Source: Brienomyrus brachyistius (lineage: Eukaryota; Chordata; Actinopteri; Osteoglossiformes; Mormyridae). Taken from it: a DNA stretch of 64,000 nucleotides. The position numbers and the translations under genes are program-made. Below the pieces are notes generated by a model. It saw only the letters and a program-made list of their open reading frames with translations, ran no database searches and was not told where the DNA came from. Location: the NCBI RefSeq assembly GCF_023856365.1, contig NC_064534.1:10374536-10438535 (forward strand), read 5' to 3'. Positions 59,891 through 64,000 of the stretch are shown piece by piece; position 1 is the first letter of the stretch, and each line of letters starts with the position of its first letter.

Positions 59891-60919
59891 CCTCCTCCCC
59901 TGTCACTCACCAGTTCAAAACATATCATTGGCTAATAATAAGGTTGGCCCCCTCTTTATGAATCATGGCTTCTCTTATGCCTCCCATTTTAAATATATAC
60001 AGTGCATATGCATATTTAGATCTTGTTAGAGCCTAACATTAGCATTAAATTATGCCTTAAACAACACCATTATCTGACTATCGCCAATTACAATATATAG
60101 AGATTTCTAATATTCCTATACCTGTATTGCAAAATAATATTTATACTCACAACGAGCCTCTGAAATTCCCAGGCATGCATTGTACAGTGCGGGGCTTGTA
60201 ATCATGAATAACGCCAAATGATTGAATACATTGCTGTTCACTTGATTAAGTGGATGAGTCACAGCAAGAACAAAGACCCCCCCGCCCTGCAGCAGCTGCT
60301 CATTTTTTGGTCTTTGTTAGTTCCCATTTCCGAGTCGAAAAGTATCATCTCCAGCGGTAGAGAGAGGGCAGATTAGCGCGTGTCCCAGACGTCCCTGGCA
60401 TGTCGTTCCTCCACAGCGGACCCGACAGGAATCCAGCTTTCCATTCCATTTTTTCCGTACGAGTGTGTCAGGTCAGTGGCCAGTGATTAAATGTGACGGG
60501 GGTGATTGGAATGTGCAGCTTCAATCTGCGCCTTAGTTCTGGTTCAGGACGCGCCGTTTAGGAATGGGGGCGGACAGTAGGATCGCAGCAAGCTTCACTG
60601 GACCAGGGGGCCCTGGATGCAGCTCGGAGGACATCTGTGACTTTGATTGCCAGGCTGAAGCACAGTGACTCGGCGGGTGACACTGTCATCTCATACCTCC
60701 GGGAATGAGGGGCACTCCCTCCTGTGGTATGTGTGTGTGGAGCTTGCAGGTCCCCCCCCCCACATGTCCTCCAGGTACGCTAGTTTTCTCCCATAGTCTG
60801 AAGACAAGCAGTTATGTAAACTGCTGTCTATAAAATACTCAGAGGCTAATGTGTTTATATATGTATTTGTAAAGCGTGCTGGGACAAATATATTAGGTAG
60901 GAAGTATAAATATGAAATT
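59891..60919. other. Non-coding stretch, nothing firm
   Basis: AT-rich to about 60250, then mixed. No supported gene or recognised repeat. Confidence 0.5.
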
Positions 60920-61000
60920 GATCATGAGTGTGCCCTGTGATGGGCTGGCGTCCCACACAGGCTGTTCCGCTGCCTTCTGCCCTTTTCTCGATGAATACAT
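60920..61000 (-). repeat. Interspersed fish repeat, short minus-strand fragment
   Basis: GTGCCCTGTGATGGGCTGGC, GTCCCACACAGGCTG and CTGCCTTCTGCCC match the reversed central-to-head part of the repeat. Confidence 0.7.
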
Positions 61001-61383
61001 ACTTATTGGGTTGATTTCTCTGCCTTAGTAGGGTGCCCAAATAGCAGCTGCAGGAGTCGGAAAACCGTGAGATATGAGAAGGTCACTTGTATAAGAGAAC
61101 TGGATTGGCGTAAGGTAGCATAATGCATTTACAGTAACAAATACGATGACTCTCTAAAAGTGACGTTTCCTACCTTGTCCCTCACTGCCGATTATGTTAT
61201 CTGGCTGAGATGTTGTTCTCAAATAACGTTAAGAGTCGGAAGGTTGTAGGCATCATATACGTTAAGCTTGCTCTCATTGAAGCTCGCCAGGGCGACCCTG
61301 AGTCTGCGATCATTGCTATGGTTCCGATCCATCACGTCAATGTTTGCCCTCAGCTCACGTGAGTGTGACCAGAAAGGGCTGAA

Positions 61384-61516
61384 TTGAGGTTCAGAAAGGT
61401 GGTTTTGGGACACTCGGACGTCACCTTTGACCTGGACGCATATCAGATGCGAGTTAACTGTTTGCATTCCTCGTGCCCCTCACTGGCAGACATCAAGGGA
61501 GAGAGCAGGACACGTA
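61384..61516 (+). other. Short coding-looking segment ending at a strong splice-donor-like site (candidate exon, low confidence)
   Basis: A frame open from 61384 reads HSDVTFDLDAYQMRVN and more, and reaches CAC|GTAAGT at 61508-61516, a near-ideal donor. It includes a DR1-like TCACCTTTGACCT at 61421-61433. No convincing acceptor was seen upstream, the protein is not one I know, and the minus strand is also open here. It may equally be a regulatory element. Confidence 0.15.
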
Positions 61517-62761
61517 AGTTGTACCACATGTCTGTCACCTACACAGAGCCTGCTGGACCGGGGTGGCGTATGTGACGTGTGCTGCCTTCTCCACAGAGGA
61601 GAAGAGGTTCATTTGCATCCATATCGGCCTGGCTGAGTCCGGTGGTGACATTCACCCAGACATTATCAAACATCATATCAGCCTTTATGACTCGATAAAG
61701 GAGGTCACACAAAGTCAAATGACCCAAATAGCACAATAAATTACTAGCAGACTCCTGGACATGCATTTCTTTATCATTTATGTTTTATACAGATTCTTCT
61801 CACCAGCTGTACTGCAATCAACCACTGGGATTTTTTTTCTGAAAAGCATCTGTAATAAGCACCGGATTTAAGCAGGAAACAGGAATCCACTCTGGGGGTG
61901 TGATTCCGATCTACAAGTCCAGTTACTTAATCAGCACGCCAGTGTTGAAATTTCACGCGGTTACGTTTCGTACTTGCGTGGATTCTAAATCAGCATGTTA
62001 CCCATGGGAGTAGTTTAACACTTGGTAGTAATTAAAAGGCTTAAGTTAAAATCTCTGTCAAGAAGGGCAGGATATTGCAGAACATGACTGTACCCTGAGG
62101 TTTGTGGCACATTAGGACTGCACATGGAAAGCAAACACAGAGAACCTTTGATATTGGGCAGAACTGTGACACTCGATCACATCAATAACGAAGAATGATG
62201 ACTATGGCGTTTTTGTGGTTAAACAAGCAACGTTTATGTGTTAACAAGTTAATTTGCAGGCAGATGAGGCATAATCTTTTGTAAGTCCTCCATCAGTGTA
62301 AACAGCTGTTTGGTGTGTCGTTATTTGATAGGAGGAAAACCGTAACGTACGGGAAGTGACAGACAAATCTACAGAAATATGTAAACAGATTTGCTCTGAA
62401 ATAATTCAGGCAGCAGCTCTTCAATTATTTACGGGCGATGCATGAAACAATACATGATTTATAAATACCAGGCTGAGGGAGTTAGCCCTCTACTGGGTGA
62501 TCCTGGTGCTTTCATGCTCTCTGATCCGTGCTCCGCGAGCGGGGATTGTGGAGAGATCCTCAAGAGGACGAGATCGGCTGATTCAGAGCCACGTGAGAAA
62601 GCAGACAGGGACGGGAGGCTGGCCACACGAACGGGCTCGCACACACACGCACATGGCGTGCCATATTGGAAAACAGCTGGCCTCCCCTCTTCCTTCGCCC
62701 CCCCCTTCCCTTGAAGTCGCACATCGGCCGGCTGCCATGCCATCATGTCGCGTGATTAAGT
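61517..62761. other. Non-coding stretch, nothing firm
   Basis: No supported gene or recognised repeat. GC-richer at 62500-62720. Confidence 0.5.
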
Positions 62762-62875
62762 CATTTGTTGATTTATTAACATGCTTTCCTAGCAGACACC
62801 TTTACCCAGGGCAACTCACTCAGCTTGAGGTCTTTGCAGAACATCTTGCGGTGCAGTGGTTAAGGGCACCCTATC
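62762..62875. mobile_element. Two SINE fragments
   Basis: 62762-62820 (TTGATTTATTAACATGC, CAGACACCTTTACCCAGGGC) is the reverse of a fish SINE tail. 62846-62870 (TTGCGGTGCAGTGGTTAAGGGCACC) looks like the plus-strand tRNA-like head of another. Both are short and worn. Confidence 0.55.
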
Positions 62876-62900
62876 ACCCCCCTGAACATCCCCGGGTCTT

Positions 62901-62918
62901 GGGGGGGGGGGGGGGGGG
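62901..62918 (+). repeat. Poly-G run, 18 bases
   Basis: 18 consecutive G as written, a few bases after the SINE head fragment. Confidence 0.95.
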
Positions 62919-64000
62919 CAGATTGTCACCTGGCCGGTTTCCCCAAAAACCCCAGCTAACCACTCCATTCAGCCCCCAGTCCCTTGGCATGAGGACGCCG
63001 TGGCTGAGCTGAAACAAGCGCTGAAGTGAGACGGAGGCGCCTGCACAGGTGTAAATTAGTTCGCGACCCAGCAGGGTATCAGACATCAGACTGTCTCACT
63101 TTCGACTGCAGTGGAGAGTTGGGGATCCCATTTTACTTCTAGGAAGCATGGCTGGCGTGGAGAAAAGATCCATATATGAAAAACGCACAGGAATATTAAT
63201 ATCAGTTGTTTCATTGAAACGGGAGCCTCGCCGCTGTGTCATCTCAGAGCTCTGTTATAAGATGCGCTTCTCCAGACAGAACGTTAGCGTGAGGGCGGCG
63301 ATAAGGAGACCTGTAATCAGCCCTTCCTGTGGCAGTCATGTGATCAGAGGGAGGTGGTAGGGAATGACATGGTTAACCATGAACTACACCGTAAAACAGG
63401 GACAGGTTTACCATGGTAAAGGGACATGAGAGTTGGAAACCTCTGGATATGGCCCAACACGGACTGTGGGGGAGGGGGAAGGTGGGTTTAAATTATTAAG
63501 ATTGTAGTGTTGAGCAAGCAAAATTACCTATTGATAATTTGATGCAAGCCGATAAAACTTCAATATATCCATGTTTTTAAAACGGAAATGTGATTTTTTT
63601 TTTTTACATGAGACAAGCAGCACTGGTTGTTCCCTGGCTACAATTTGAAATCTCCCAATCCACTGTATTTTCAGACTGTATGTTAAAATGCCACATTATT
63701 GGTGGCAGGCATTGCAGTGAGAAGCCTTCAACAAATTTGAAGAAAAATAAATAATAAAAATGAAGAGGCAGAAGGTTATATGTGAGTTTTTCCAAAACAA
63801 ACAGACAAGTGGGTCTCCTCCATTATGCCCCCCCTCCCCCATTCAGCTACCTTCTGCAGTCTCTGTGGAAGAGCACAGTGTTGCTGATGAGCGTTCCATC
63901 ACGCAAGAATTATGAGAAATGTAGGACAATTTCCCACCCTGACCTCCCCACCGAAACCACCATACATTCTTAGGGAACTGAAGCAGTCTGAGAGCCTGTG
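62919..64000. other. Non-coding stretch to the end of the window
   Basis: No supported gene. There is a poly-T run at 63594-63605 and an A-rich patch at 63742-63762. No recognised repeat. Confidence 0.5.

Noticed and set aside
61219..61467. 82-residue minus-strand frame opposite the candidate exon
   Set aside because: No recognisable domain and no start or splice context. It weakens rather than supports the plus-strand candidate.
670..64000. Terminal exon encoding the long LRRTM4 tail
   Set aside because: I looked through the frames for a Tyr-rich tail in the right phase after an acceptor and found none. It probably lies beyond the right edge, or this copy lacks it. A profile search would be decisive.

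Overview
The window is eukaryotic, vertebrate DNA, most likely from a ray-finned (teleost) fish. Two things suggest this. The only convincing protein-coding segment is the 3' part of a leucine-rich-repeat transmembrane neuronal gene (LRRTM4-like), a vertebrate synaptic family. The rest is filled with repeats of fish type: tRNA-derived SINEs, short palindromic MITEs, the interspersed repeat whose inner part reads GGAGAACATGCAAACTCCAC, and long (CA)n, (TCTG)n and poly-G/poly-C tracts. There are no operons, CRISPR arrays or prokaryotic features. I cannot name the species.

Layout. Positions 1-669 (+) hold the C-terminal 222 residues of the LRRTM4-like protein: LRR cap, juxtamembrane stalk, transmembrane helix and cytoplasmic tail ending in ECEV. 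The last sense codon and the stop (GTATGA) also form a splice-donor-like site. Reading through gives the short ECEV protein. Splicing would replace it with a tail from a downstream exon that I could not find here. Positions 670-2810 are a plausible 3' UTR for the unspliced form, ending at an AATAAA whose GU-rich downstream element would be the adjoining (TCTG)n microsatellite. Everything after that is best read as intron or gene-poor 3' flank.

From 2.8 to 64 kb I can support the following repeats. There are about eleven copies of one interspersed fish repeat in both orientations, five clear SINEs plus fragments, and three copies of one near-palindromic MITE family. A second MITE family has two full copies and one truncated copy, and there are two further hAT-like MITEs. 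A dinucleotide-linked element occurs five times, one copy carrying a 5 x 52 bp internal expansion. A remnant of the N-terminus of a Tc1/IS630-like transposase precedes a 70 bp tandem repeat. Other tandem tracts include an exact 13 bp x 11 minisatellite, a 20/40 bp minisatellite at 56.7-57.0 kb and a roughly 715 bp polypyrimidine tract.

Non-repeat signals of interest are few. A CpG-rich block at 22.03-22.52 kb is flanked by opposed ZNF143-like motifs and looks like an unannotated promoter. A good CTCF-like motif lies at 51.26 kb. A DR1 nuclear-receptor-like motif lies in a short coding-looking stretch near 61.4 kb. Several AT-rich, homeodomain-motif-rich stretches could be conserved enhancers. 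I found no evidence of a wholly new biological system. The most valuable observations are the stop-codon/splice-donor overlap in lrrtm4, the CpG block and the layered repeat history.
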